Shown one piece after another: positions 37,598 through 51,349 of a DNA stretch of 64,000 bases (the stretch's first letter is position 1; the number at the start of each line of letters is the position of its first letter). The position numbers were made by a program, and so were the translations under genes. Source of the stretch: Paramecium sonneborni (Eukaryota > Ciliophora > Oligohymenophorea > Peniculida > Parameciidae). The stretch is taken from assembly GCA_905182985.1 (NCBI GenBank), contig CAJJDN010000053.1, positions 203,443-267,442 of the forward strand, read 5' to 3'. The notes under the pieces are model-generated. The model worked only from the letters and a program-made list of their open reading frames with translations, was not told the origin of the DNA and did not search any database.

Positions 37598-38790
37598 ATG
37601 CAACTTAGTTATATCAACAGACTTTAAAGTTAAGGAATCAATGTATATAAACCTTAAGAAGGAAATTAGGCTATTCCAAATAGAGTCAGATCAATACTCT
37701 AAAGTAAATTTTATAAGCGACCTAAATCTGGTCTTAAAACATAAAACTAAAAAACTCAAAAATCTGATAGTTTTTGGGTTTCACCTTTAAAAAACAAAGA
37801 TATCCCAGAAGTTATTCATAGAAATAAATCTCAACCAAAAAAGAATTTCTACTTGATATCTGTGAATGAAATAACTAAAAAAAAGAGAAATAGTTCAATA
37901 ACTCCAAGCAAATTAAAAATAAATCCTCAGATTGATAATTCTTAAGATTAATTTGAAAAAAATATGATTTTAGGAATATCGAAATCATTAACTAATAAAT
38001 ATTCAACTCCTAAATGCAGAGTATTTACAGAACCTGAATAAAATGATAATAATAACGATTCTTTTTTAGATGTCTTATAGTATAAATCAGGAATTTAGAT
38101 TCTTAAGGAATCTCTATTAAAAATTTATTAGACATTACCATTTGAATTAAATATTACTTAATAACGAGAGTTAGTAAGAAGAATAGTTCTTGAAGAGACT
38201 CATTTGATTGAAAAAAAAAATTAATAAGCATAAGAATGGCTTCTTAAAATGAGTCCAATTTTAAAAAAGCAAATAATGGAAGATAAAACCTTTTGGTATC
38301 CTTCAACAAAATTAAATTAAAATATTATAAAAAAGTAATATTATTGTTTATTTAAGAGACATTAATTAAATGTTTGGTGTTGGAAGTTCTAGATTGCTTT
38401 AACCTGGAGAAGAAGCATCAATTATAGAATTGATGATTCAAATCTTAGAATCAAATTAAAATATTTTAAAAATACTAAAAACTGATGTATAAGGTAATAT
38501 TTTAGTAAATATTTAGATATATCAAAGTAAATATTATAGTTTCAATAACTTGAATATCTTTAATAGTATCCATAATGTATGAAGCAATTATTGTATCATT
38601 GGTAATTATTTGTGACTAGATTGTTATGTATTTAAGTTTAAAAAGAAAACAATTAAATAACAAATTAAGATCTTATAATACTTTGTAAAAGAAATCATAC
38701 TTTAGACTTTAGGCAAGATAAATAAAGCAATTTAGCAACTTTGCTTCTGAATTATTTATAAAATTGATAAAAAACTTGATAATAATTTGA
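37598..38790 (+). CDS. hypothetical Gln/Lys/Ser-rich protein
   Basis: Start MQLSYINRLQSQGINVYKPQ, then a long polar stretch (KRPKSGLKTQNQKTQKSDSF, KSLTNKYSTPKCRVFTEPE). Then comes a more folded part with IQILKESLLKIYQTLPFELN, a 22-nt intron, and GVGSSRLLQPGEEASIIELM. It ends in a helical tail with KQFSNFASELFIKLIKNL before TGA. The first ~700 bp need no intron. The last 250 bp need two or three, and I am not sure of them. I recognise no domain. The N-terminal half is likely disordered. Confidence 0.62.
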
Positions 38791-39322
38791 TTATTTTGTA
38801 TATATACTTAATTATTTCTGATATTTCATTAATTTAATAATAAGATGGTTTTCAATCTTCAATATTAAAGATTATTACCTAAAAATTATATATTAACTTA
38901 AAAAAAACCTATTTTTAAGATTTATTAATTTATATATAATTAGAAAATAGCTTTATTAATTAGTTTATATTTGTTTTATTATAAAAATTGTAAATGATAA
39001 CATAATAGTATAAAAAAGAGATTAAATAATGCTGATCAGAATTCATCAAAAAAAAAATATTTATTAGAAATTTTGAGGAGATTAAAATTTTTGATTTTAT
39101 TATATTTTTTTGCATTTTCTAAAATAAAATTAAATGATAAAAATTAAAATTGAAGATATTAAACAATTAAATTATTATTAACTAGCAATGATTTAATTTA
39201 AATAAATTATGATGTTATAATTATTTATTTGAAATGTTTTTTGTTATGATAGCACTTATAATCTTCATTTAGAGTAAAAATTATAATATATTCTAATTGA
39301 TGTTATTAATTATTTTGAAAAT
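38791..39322. other. intergenic, no gene seen
   Basis: Extremely AT-rich stretch with poly-T and poly-A tracts. No protein-like open frame or RNA motif was noticed. Confidence 0.5.
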
Positions 39323-39832
39323 ATGAACTTTAGACTTCTCATATTCGGCTTAGTAATCTTAGGTAGAAATTTTTATTTTTAGAATTTAAAAAAGGCAAAC
39401 TCATAAATTATCTTAATCCAACAAAAGAGATTTTTTAAAGTATTCATATTAAATCTAAAGATTATTTTAACTACTCTAATATATTTAACTTTAGATTATC
39501 ATTTAGAGTTGTTACTGAAAAATGGTATATATATTTTTAAAACTATTTAATGAAACATTTTATGACTTTATTTGATTTTAAATACTTTGAATTAATTTAA
39601 AAAGAATTTTAGGATTTTGTAGAAAAAAATGTATTTCATTGATTCAAGTTTTGTGATTTCAATTATTTTATTAAGTTTTTTAGGGCATTTGAGTAAGGAG
39701 GGGAATTTGGAAGATTTTAATAATCTTTTAAATTAACTTAAAGTTTTTGATAATGAGTAATACTACAAAAAAGGTGACAAAATCAATTAAATAATAAAAA
39801 CAATAATAATTTTATATAATCAAAAAGTATGA
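39323..39832 (+). CDS. possible small secreted or membrane protein, structure unclear
   Basis: An ATG at 39,323 opens MNFRLLIFGLVIL, a good signal-peptide core. Removing a 20-nt intron (39,363-39,382) gives EFKKGKLINYLNPTKEIFQS and YFNYSNIFNFRLSFRVVTEK, which look like real protein. Further 3' a second protein-like block in another frame reads HLSKEGNLEDFNNLLNQLKV and ends with TGA at 39,832. I could not find the intron that joins them, so there may be two small genes. It ends 54 bp before the F-box/CDK/cyclin gene. Confidence 0.4.
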
Positions 39833-39886
39833 GCATCTGTTACATTATATGTAAATACTATAAAATATATTAATAAATTAATAATA

Positions 39887-41942
39887 ATGCTGTTAAAAAA
39901 AAAAAGAGAATTCGAAAATTAAAAAGGGAAAGAGAACATTATAATTTAAATTCCATCAAATAAAAAAGGAGAGTAGAAAGTAAAATAAAAGTTTTTGCTT
40001 CCAAAAGATCTGCTTTATAAATTATTCCTTTTTTTAAAACCAAAAGAAATTAATAAACTCATTAGAACACTTAACCATTAGTATATGTAATTGATAAATC
40101 AATAATTTTGGAATGTATTATAAATATATAATGATTAGTTTTATAACAGATACAATCCTTTGTAATTTGATGACTTATATTAAAAGTTCAAATTTTTATA
40201 AGAGAGAAGATCGAAAGGAAAATTATATTAAGTGTGCAATAGATTGACTGATTAATAATTTGTACTTAGAGAACTAGACACAATAAAAGCAAATGCAAAT
40301 CATAATGATGGATATTAAACATCAGTTCTAAGAGAAATTTCTTATTTAAAATCATTAAAGCCTCATTCTAATATAGCATCTATAATTTAAGTAAAAATTA
40401 ACAATCACATTGTGTAAATTTTATATGAATATTATCCTTTGAATTTAAGAGAATAATTAAAATAGACTGAGTTATCAATAGAATAGATAAAGTCCCTTTT
40501 TTTATAGATATGTAGAGGAGTAGAATATTTACATTAGAATCATATATTACATCGTAATTTGAAACCAGATAATATTTTCATAGTTAATAAATTAGTTAAA
40601 ATTTCAGATTTTGGAATGTCAAGATTAGAAACTTTTCCAATAATACCTTATACACCAGAAGATCCAAAAGAAAGAGAAAGATCAAATAGAGAAGTTAAAA
40701 GATTATGGTATAGAGCACCTGAAATGTTATTTAGAAAATAATATTACAGTTGTGAAATTGATAGTTGGTCATTAGGATGTATTTTAGGAGAAATGGTTTT
40801 AAGAAGTCCATTATTTAGTGGTAAAACGGAAATTGAATATTTATTTGAAGTATTTTAATTTTTAGGATCACCAGATGAAAATGATTGGAATTCAATTTCA
40901 GAAGATGTTAGAATAAAATTTCCTTAATGGAAGAAATATAGTCTATCCATCAATGATTTAAATAAAAGCGAAATAATAGACATAGTTTAAAATAGAAAAT
41001 AAATTTATGAAAAATTAGTTACTCTTAATAAGATATTAGATAAGAATGGAATAGATTTATTATAAAAATTATTATCTATCAAACCAGAAAACAGATTAGA
41101 TATAACTGAAATAATTAAGCATCCTTTTTTAAATTCTAAAAGTAGTGAAAGTACATTGATTAGCTATTAAGAACCTAAATTTAAAGAATATTTGGAATTC
41201 TAAACTGAAATTAATTAGACAATGCGTAGTACTTTAATAGATTGGTTAATTGATGTATGTATTCATTTTGAATTACTTGATGAAACTTTACATTTATCAA
41301 TAATTTACATAGATTTAGTTTTATCAATAATGAAAATCAATCGTAAAAATTTATAGTTGATTGGTGTTACTTCCTTAAAATTAGCTGAGTAAATATTTAA
41401 TATTATTATTTAGTGTTTATAATGAAAGATCTAAAGAATATTTTAAGTAAGAGAATTGTAATGCATATGCTTATATAACTGCAGATGAATATAATGAAAA
41501 ACAAATTATTGAGATGGAATAACAAATTCTTTAAATTTTAGATTATAATTTAACTTACAGAACACCTATTTAGTTTTTAAAAATAATAAATTCTACACTT
41601 AAGATTTCAAATGAATCTTCAATTTTATCTTATTTTTTCTGTGATTTTTTTATTATGGGATATGAATAACTGATTATTGAAAGGTAACTTTATGCAATTT
41701 GTTGTTTATTACTTGCTTTAAATACAAAAAATGAATAAATAAATTCAAAAAAATAATTTTAATATAGTGAAAAGGATATAACAGAAGCATTTGATAAATT
41801 TTATAATGTTTGGTAATTCATAAAGTTATAACCATAAATAAATTCACTAGAAGCTTGTATGTAGAGACATAAGCATTTAAATCCAAGAGATATATAATTA
41901 AATATTCCAAACTTGGAGTTTATAACTTAATTTTTAGGATGA
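39887..41942 (+). CDS. F-box / pseudo-CDK / cyclin fusion protein
   Basis: A 676-residue protein from one 1,502-nt exon, one 25-nt intron (41,389-41,413) and a 529-nt exon (total 677 codons). In order: an F-box at about residues 36-80 (LPKDLLYKLFLFLKPKEI ending in QQFWNVL); a CDK-like kinase at about 105-415 with a PSTAIRE-like helix (QTSVLREISYLKSL), DFG at 241-243, REVKRLWYRAPEMLF and the closing NRLDITEIIKHPFL; then after ~34 residues a cyclin box (MRSTLIDWLIDVC at 446, LLDETLHLSIIYID, LQLIGVTSLKLA) and its second half (YITADEYNEKQIIEMEQQIL, then YNLTYRTPIQFLKI). Key losses: the VAIK lysine is Arg128 (FVLREL), HRD is HRN at 222-224, and the cyclin-box Lys (ASKYEE) is Val (ADVYNE). Predicted role: a non-catalytic CDK-cyclin unit tied to an SCF ubiquitin ligase through Skp1. 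This role is inference, but the fusion is directly seen. Normal CDKs and cyclins are separate chains. Confidence 0.9.
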
Positions 41943-41992
41943 TAATTTTTTTATATATATATATATATATTGTGCTGCTCATAATCCTCTCA

Positions 41993-42781
41993 TCAAAGAT
42001 ACTACTTTCCGTATTTATCGTTGAATGATTAGTTAGAGCTATGTACAAGACTAAAAAATAGAAAAATATTATTTTACGAGTTGCCCATCTTGTTGAAAGC
42101 GTTGACATCTTCATTCAACTTAGTCTTCTTAATAGTATGTGGTTCTGACTAAGTGCTGTCTTAATGTTCAACGCTATCCTCCTAGATGGAAGAGATATAA
42201 CCACATCTATCAGAATTGGAATGAAGAGTCGGTGTAATTTAAGGCATACTTCGATTCTTCTAAAATTCATCAGCCATAGAATGGATGAGATTGATGACTT
42301 TGTTATTCCTAAACTTTTAATTGTGGCTTTTAGATTATGTATGCTACATTATTATTATTTTATATTTACTTAGAGATAATCCTCTATATATAATTTGCAA
42401 ATATTACAATAGATTTTAGTTCCCTTTGGTTTTGGGAAAAGCTTTAAATTTTACTTTATAAATTTACTAAATTCTTGTTCTTTTCCTAAACTTCTTAGAC
42501 TTTTTTCTCAAATTGACATCTATAGTGAATACTATTCGCTAAATGCACAGGCTTTTAATTATTTAAATTAAATACCTAATCTATCTGAAGGATGAATCCA
42601 TTTTAAGATGGCTCCCCATCATTATTAAATATGGGCACAGTATTTAGCTAACATCCTAATACTCTTAACTTAACAATTAAACTTACTCACTATACATTGG
42701 AGAATAATCTATTGCAATCTTCATATCTGCAGATTCTTTACAACGAGGTTTTATCAAAAATACATTCTTCAATTCCAACAT
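41993..42781 (-). CDS. DBF4-type zinc-finger protein
   Basis: DBF4 activates the CDC7 kinase at replication origins and carries a C-terminal zinc finger with the spacing CxxC-x9-H-x5-H. Here, after five short introns (23-27 nt) each restore the frame, the chain reads MLELKNVFLIKPRCKESAD, MKIAIDYSPMYSEVL, GEPSQNGFILQIDQVFNL, KPVHLANSIHYRCQFEKKVQ, LFPKPKGTK, then IYCNICKLYIEDYLQHTQSK. The last has exactly CxxC-x9-H-x5-H with SHNQK completing it. The polar C-terminus includes SMADEFQKNRSMPQ and ends GKQYL then TGA. Base composition is less AT-rich than nearby DNA. The full length (about 220 residues) is short for DBF4, whose BRCT and motif M I did not recognise. A DBF4-like or other zinc-finger protein are both possible. 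Its stop is 50 bp from the stop of the fusion gene. Confidence 0.55.
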
Positions 42782-43875
42782 AGAATTTAATTAAGCTTGG
42801 TAAGTAGTTTATTATTCCATTCTCTCTTCTTCTTATTAATTTAATTAATGATTATAATCATCGAAAATATTTAATATCAATTATTATTAAAGAAATACTT
42901 TTTTTTTGTTAAAATCATTAAATTTCAAACTCTTTTAATTGTGATTAATTTTTCAATCCATTTTCGTTATTTGTTTTTTATACATCTATAAATTTAATCA
43001 ATTAAAATTTCTTATTTTTCCTAATTTCTATAAACTTTATAAAATTATTTATATTTTATTCTAAATTATCGACTTACAATCTTATATTCATAAAAAATTT
43101 AGTTTCTATAATTTATTTTACTTAAATAATCTTCTTAATTCTATTATAAAGTATTAAATATAAGTAGTTGCTTGCTATAATTAAAAATTAATTATTTTTG
43201 GGTCTTAAACTTAGTTGGAAAAGTTTATTCGATTTATCATAATCATAGATTATCAAATCTTTGGATAGTTTTAAATTATTTTTCCTTAGATTATAATTCA
43301 TTTATCATTTTTTTTAAATCTTTTGGTTAATGAATACCTTGATATTTTCATTTATAATATATGTGCTTTTCTTCTGTATTTTTGATATAAGCAATAGCTA
43401 TTAAGGAATTTATTGATAAATATAAATAAAAAACTTACAAAAATTATTATAAAATTAAAAGTCTCTTAATAAATATAGGTATACTAATTTAATATTTTTA
43501 ACATTACTATCATTCAAATTTTTGAATGTTTGCTTTATTCGACTTAAATGGTATTCAATCGCATAAGTTTCTATTAATGAATCAGTTAATTTTGTTAATG
43601 ATATAAGGCTGAAAAAATATTACATTTAGATTATAAGTATATTTAATCCAGTACTTATCTATAAGAGTAAAACTAAAATAGAATTTTTAAAAGATAAAAA
43701 TAAAAAGTTAATTTGTCTTAAATTGATCAATTATTTTATAAAGATGGTTAATATCTTCGAGCTAAAATTTGATTAATAATAAATAAATTCTCTTTAAATT
43801 ATTTAAGAAAAAAAATTAACACTTATGGAGATTGTATAAGGAGCTTTTCTTTTTAGCAATATTTCAAAATAATTG
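42782..43875. other. intergenic, no gene seen
   Basis: About 1.1 kb of AT-rich sequence with poly-T runs. Open frames are short and of random composition on both strands. It is the longest gene-poor stretch in the window. I see no repeat, tRNA or snRNA motif in it. Confidence 0.45.
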
Positions 43876-44656
43876 TCATTATTATAATTACTCATTTTTT
43901 CCTTTACTTAATTCTTCTAAGAGGGCACCATTTTCATCAAAAAATTTAGCAAAAATTTCAACTTCTCCAATAAGCTTTTCATTATCCAACATTAACAAAT
44001 CCTAGATAAGAATGGATTAATTAGATATACTTTTTCTTTTTGTAATTGTTCAGAACAAGCTTTAAAAACTGTTAATACTTCATTCATTTTTTAAATTTGT
44101 TATTATTCTATATCTGTTGCTTTTTTTAATCTTTCAAGAAGTTAATCAACTTTTTGTGTTTTTTCTAAAAGAATAGTTTATTCTTCTTCTGCCTTTTTTA
44201 TATCTATTTTCAAACTTTTATCTAAACTTTCTAATTCATTTTACATTTTATCAACATCGAGATCTTCAACTTGATTCTACATTTGATCCATAAATGTAGA
44301 TGCTTATTATACTAAAAAGTATGGACATAAATGATACATCTTTGTTCGAGTAAATTAATCTGTTATTCATATTTTTTTTAAGCTTGTAACATTTTATCTT
44401 GATAATTTTTAGCAATTTACTGCTCTTTATCTTTAAGTTACTAAAGCTCTAGTTTTTTGATTTAAATGGTTTGATTTAGATTATTTTGATAAGATTAAGT
44501 TGGAAATTAGGATGAAAATATTAAAGTAGTTGTTAAATGATTATGTTTTTAAGAATGAAGATTTTCATCACAAAAGAAACATAAAATGAGTTAGCACGTT
44601 TTACAATTGAGTATAGGTATGTTTTGATTACAAGATGAACACTTTGAATAATTCAT
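43876..44656 (-). CDS. B-box-like zinc finger with coiled coil
   Basis: The start MNYSKCSSCNQNIPILNCKT continues CQLILCFFCDENLHSQKHN, a Cys/His pattern like a B-box zinc finger (CxxC...CxxC...CxxC...HxxxH). The rest is a coiled coil: QLKDKEQQIAKNYQDKMLQA, QQINLLEQR, MDQMQNQVEDLDVDKMQNEL, KTQKVDQLLERLKKATD. The C-terminal exon reads MLDNEKLIGEVEIFAKFFDE and ends GKNEQLQQ. Introns of 26 and 29 nt restore the frame. B-box plus coiled coil is the TRIM core without RING, so it may be a scaffold rather than a ligase. Its start codon is 7 bp from that of the divergent CDKL gene. Confidence 0.72.
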
Positions 44657-44660
44657 TTAA

Positions 44661-46207
<1,547 letters not shown>

Positions 46208-46391
46208 TTGAAAATTTATATATTTCACAAATATTTAAACTATCATAATTTAGGGACTCTCAAATATTATAAATGCATTACTAATTGTTAGAATTTGATC
46301 TTTTTTTATATTAATTTTTTGTAAAATTTAATTGACATATATTCAATATGTTTATTTAGTTTTTTATGCATTTTTTTATTATAAATTATAC

Positions 46392-49300
46392 ATGTATAAA
46401 GATGAAATTGTTGCTGATCAGCATTTAATTCTAGAAGACATAATCAATGAATAATAACCTTAGAAATTTCATGAATATGAATAATTCAATGACATTGAAG
46501 AATTATTAATAGGAAGACCAAGTCTTGTAAAGGATTAATAGATATAACCAAAAATTTCAATTTAACCCGAAATATAGGTTGAAAATTAGTATACTAATGA
46601 TGAGATTGATAAACTATTACATTAATTCATATTAGGAGAATATCCTACTAGTAATAGAGAAAGTATTAAGTAAACTGAGCAGATTAAACATATTCCATAC
46701 ATCTTAGATTACGTGGATTAATTAGAAAAAGAACCTTATTTAGTGACTTAAAAAGAAATTGAGGATTCTGATTTAATGCAACATTATGAGAGTTAAAAAC
46801 AAGCTAATAATACATTTTAAGAAGTTAAAATGGATCGTAAACTAAAAGATCTTTATTCTTCAATATTTTAAAATGACTTTAGAATTAAATGCATTACATG
46901 TTTTGGTACAACAATTGCAATAGGAACAACAAAAGGGTTTATTTATTTAATTAGTGATAAAATAGTAAAATTAGAATCAGATCCTAGTATTACTATATGC
47001 CCTATCATATGTTTAAGATTCAATGAGGATGGACAATTTTTGATTGCTATCTCTTAATAGTAAATTCTATTATACAATAAGAATAAATTTTGTAAAGCTT
47101 TTTAAAAAATGACTGAAGGTATACCTATTACTATGAATATGTTAATTGGAAATAAAGATTTTGTATGTTAATTCTTAGTTTGTGATTCACTTGGTAAAGT
47201 TAATTTAATGAAAATAAGAAAGAATTTGTTTGCTTATGGAATAGAAAAGAATCCACTTCTAAATGATACTACTTTTGGAATTTGTCATTGTTGTGAATCT
47301 ATGAGAAATAAAGATGTATAAATTGTTGTATTTGTATATAAAAATACGGTTTTAATTGCCATTGTTGAACCTAAAATATTTTTAGTTTTTAAAAAATCTT
47401 ATGAAGTTAAAAAACGTTAACTTTTATGTGCAAAATGGTAAATTGAAAGTGAATAACCTATATTAGCTGTTAGCAATGGTAAAGACATTGAAATCTTAAA
47501 AATGAATTACGAAAATAAGGATGGAAGATTTATTACTAATTTTGAATTACTTTATACATATACTTTAAATGATGATATTTAATTTTTAGCTTGGATGAGT
47601 GATAATATTTTAATATTAAAAAATGATCGTAAGAAGTATTCTTTAGTAGCTATTTCAGAGATTGCTGATAACAATGTTTTAGTTGTTTAATCATAATTAT
47701 AATATGATGTTGCTGATTAATAAATAGGTGATGATAAAATTTAATCATTTTAAAATACAATTTGTTAAAATCATAATCAATTATATTATATTTAAATTGA
47801 AGAGAATGGGCATTAATAATAAAATATTATACATTATTAATTAATAACCTGGTAAGATTATATTGAATAATTGATATCTAATCTTATGTGGACAGAATGT
47901 ATGGGTTTATGTTTATATTTATATTTGGGAAAATAATTAAAATTTGCTGGGTTACCAAGAAATGGTAGATAAGAATTCTTAAGACCTTATTTTAATGAAA
48001 GACTTAAATAATTTGTTGAAATTAGTATTTCTCATAAAACTATCGGTGATCTTATTCCAACAGTCATTGAATTTATGGTTACAATTGAATCATACTAATA
48101 TTTATTTAGAGAAATTAAATCTATTCTTAAAAACAATAATTTAGAATTGTAGTTCTATAATTGTTTAGAACCATTTATATTAAAGAATACTATTAAATTT
48201 ATTCCTGATGATACTTTGAAAGATATTATGATATATTTAATCAACTAAAAGAGCAAATTAAATATTTTGAAATAGTTAATTATTAATTTAGATATAAAAT
48301 TGTTGGATCCAATCATAGTCTAATAATTATGTATAGAAAATAATCTATTTACACTTTTAATTTACATATCTCCAAGGGTTGATGAAGATTATAAAACCCC
48401 TCTATTCAAAATGTATGCAGTATTTAGATAATTGGTTAAAGGAGATTAATCATCTTTAGAGAAGTATTTCAAATCAATTTAAATGGAAATGACTAACAAT
48501 AAATAGATGATAGATAAAGAGATCTAATTGTTAGGTTATAAATGTTTATGGAATCTTCATATGTTATTGATTGGAGAATTATTTCCATAATAAAAAATTC
48601 CAGAGGAACAATGGGCTTCTATTTTAGCTGAAATCCTATCATGGTTACTACAATATGATACTCTAGAAGAATTTCTTAAAATTGATGCTCCTATTTTTTT
48701 AAATGAACTATTAATCATATTTACAGAGAAGGATAAATATGAATAACTTTAATAACTTAAAATTACTATTGCAGGAGATTAATTATAAGTGGATGATCTA
48801 ACTTTATCCGAAATTATTGTTCTATTGTTAGAAGCATCATCAAAGATATTAAACATTGAAAATTAAATAAGCACATTTGTTTATGAAATAATGAAATTAG
48901 GATATAAGATTAAATATGAACACTTTTTAAATGTTCTTAAATTCCACTTTAAGGATCCTTATGTAACTTTATAAACATTAGTTGAAAAAAGTAATCTAAG
49001 ATTTCAAAATCTTGAGTATTTAAAGCAATAGGATATTAATAGAAATATTAGAGATTCTGTTTTTATTGACTATATAAATCAGTTTAAATAGAGATTAATA
49101 AATGATTAAGAAACAATTTCTATATTAATACAGGAATCCTCTTGTTCTGAAGTTTAATCAATTAGAGTAAAATCCTAATTATATTTTATAAAAGATTAAT
49201 GGCAATTTTGTTTATAAGGTTTGTTGACTTCAAATTCTGAAGAAGACAAAGTAAGTGTATATATAATTTATATAGATATTCATATTTGATTATATTGAGT

Positions 49301-50605
49301 AGATGATAAATTTAAATTAGTATTGTAAAGTTAGAAATGAAATTTTATAATATGTATTGAGCATAGTTCCATAATTGGTAAGAGTAAATGATGATTATGT
49401 TATAGGTAAGTATTTGTGCAGAGAAATTACGAAAGATACTTTAATATTATAATGAAGAGGATTATAAGATAGCCATAGAAATGTTGGATAGTCATCCAGA
49501 TTTAAAATTGAAATTACTTTCAGAGATTATTTAAGAGAAAAGAAATAATAAGTTATTAGTTGAAGATAAATTAATGATTTCCTTTTTTAAATTAATATGT
49601 TAATATCATCAAAAAGATGCATATGAATAATTATAACACGGAGATTTCCCTTAAGATGAATGTTTAAAGCTATGTTAGGAATACAAAATAATGAAAGGGG
49701 TAGCATTTTTAAAGGAAAGAAGTGGACGTTATATGGAAGCTTTGAATTTGTATTTTGATGTAATTTATATATACTAATTATTGATTAGATTATAAGTACT
49801 GAATTAAAGAAGATGTAAGTAATTGAATATGATTAACAAAGTTAAATAGAGTAGATTTAAATTTTAATTTTACCATGCTTAAAAATCTGTAGAGATAATA
49901 ATTCAAATGAAGAAGACAGTACTAATTATTGGTTTACTCTTGTTATTCGAATGGTTTAATTAAGGGAAGAATTTAAATATAATAAGGATATCTTTAAATC
50001 CTTGAATAATGTATATTAAGTGATGCTGGAAGAATTGTTAGAAAGAGTTCATCTTTACTAAATAATTATAAATATAAAAATATTATTTGGATCTTTTACT
50101 CATTTAGAAGAGTTGAGAAGATCATTTAGTAAATTATTGTCTTCTTGTTCTTTTGAACTCTATAATTAATAGTAATTAATAAAAGTACTATAAATGGATT
50201 ATATGAAAAATTTAATGAGTTTATATAATTTACAATAGATTGGTGTTAATTTCAATCCATAATGTTAAACTTGCTTTGAAATTAGAAATTAATAAATATT
50301 GGCTTTTATGGGATGTAGTCATCTTTATCATCTTGGCTGTGCCCCAAAAATTCAAAATATGATTGTTTGTGAATAATGTTTAAATCAGAATTCATATAAA
50401 TGTATATATATTAAATAGAATAGTGAGAATACAACTAGATTCAGTAGTTTATAAAAATGGAAGATAAATCCCTACTATAAAGATGAAAGCTTAAGATTAG
50501 ACTGAGGATGACGAAATGACAAAGGATGAAATTAGAATGAATAGAATAAATAAATGGAAAAGATATGACATTGAAAATGAAATTAGTGAATAATAATATT
50601 ACTGA
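46392..50605 (+). CDS. VPS8-like CORVET subunit with C-terminal RING
   Basis: VPS8 is the Rab5-binding subunit of the CORVET tether for early endosomes. In ciliates an expanded VPS8 set serves secretory-granule formation. The N-terminal ~150 residues are acidic. A beta-propeller follows (CITCFGTTIAIGTTKGFIYL, ICLRFNEDGQFLIAISQQQI), then long alpha-solenoid (LISNLMWTECMGLCLYLYLG, LEEFLKIDAPIFLNELLII). Near the end is a RING-type finger at about 50,263-50,385: CQTCFEIRN, GCSHLYHLGCAP, CEQCLNQ. A 22-nt intron (starting at 50,402) joins the RING to an acidic tail with TEDDEMTKDEIRMNRINKW and TGA at 50,603. Size is about 1,370 residues, right for VPS8. VPS41 or VPS11/18 have similar layouts, so the paralogue call is moderate. 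Confidence 0.72.
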
Positions 50606-51105
50606 ATTTATATTTATTAAAATAATTTTAAAACCATTGAATATTTAATCATCTTATAAACATCAATCTTTTTATTTCTATTTTCCATCAAATTTTAGAA
50701 ACAACACCATAAATTATATTGATTTCTTGAATTCAAAATAATAGATTAAAAGTAAGATTCATTTTTGGATTGGCTTAACTCTTATTATTTAAAAACTGAT
50801 GAGTTTATTAGCAAAAATTATAATAAAATTACCAAAAAAATTTGAATAAGATGTCATATATTTTAATGATAAAATATATATAAGCCTTATCATTATGATA
50901 GGAAATAATTACAATTTTAAGGTGATTATTTTTGTATAGAATAAGGTTAATTTTGTATAATATAAAAAATATATAATACTTTTGAAAAGCTGAGTTACTG
51001 TTGAAATGAAATGGTCTTAATATGTGAGAGTAGTTGTAGTAAATAGGAAATGATAAAGCCAATAATTTGAATTTGATAAAGCTAATATTTATATTATTAT
51101 TTTAC

Positions 51106-51342
51106 ATGGGTTGTTAAAATATAATGGTTATTGAATAAAAGATTTAAAGTAGGAATGGAGAAATAATATAAAAAATAAAAAATATTAAGATGATAATGAA
51201 ATGGATAGATATTTTTGAGAAGTGATTATATGTTAGCATTAGTTAGATTGGATAGGTAAATTAATTAGATGGATATAGAGAAAGATAAGAAATAATGAAT
51301 TAAACAAAGGAGAGCTGCTTTTTGATATTATTATGTTATTGA
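51106..51342 (+). CDS. possible small protein between VPS8 and cyclophilin (weak)
   Basis: An ATG opens MGCQNIMVIEQKIQSRNGE, with Gly-Cys after Met as in N-myristoylated or palmitoylated proteins. A splice near 51,220 would extend it to about 70 residues ending before TGA, 8 bp from the cyclophilin stop. The intron would begin GTG, which is rare here. The same ORF recurs in the second copy (about 52,274-52,510). It may be chance. Confidence 0.2.
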
Positions 51343-51349
51343 ATATGTA

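Noticed and set aside
40559..40741. Separate small kinase fragment
   Set aside because: It is an internal piece of the F-box/CDK/cyclin gene, which is open far on both sides in code 6.
41950..41972. TA dinucleotide run as a possible centromere, origin or IES-related signal
   Set aside because: It is a short (TA)n tract between two convergent stops, common in such AT-rich DNA, with nothing else to support a role.
50829..51062. 77-residue minus-strand ORF, present twice
   Set aside because: It is AT-rich, of random composition, and repeated only because its block is duplicated around the N.
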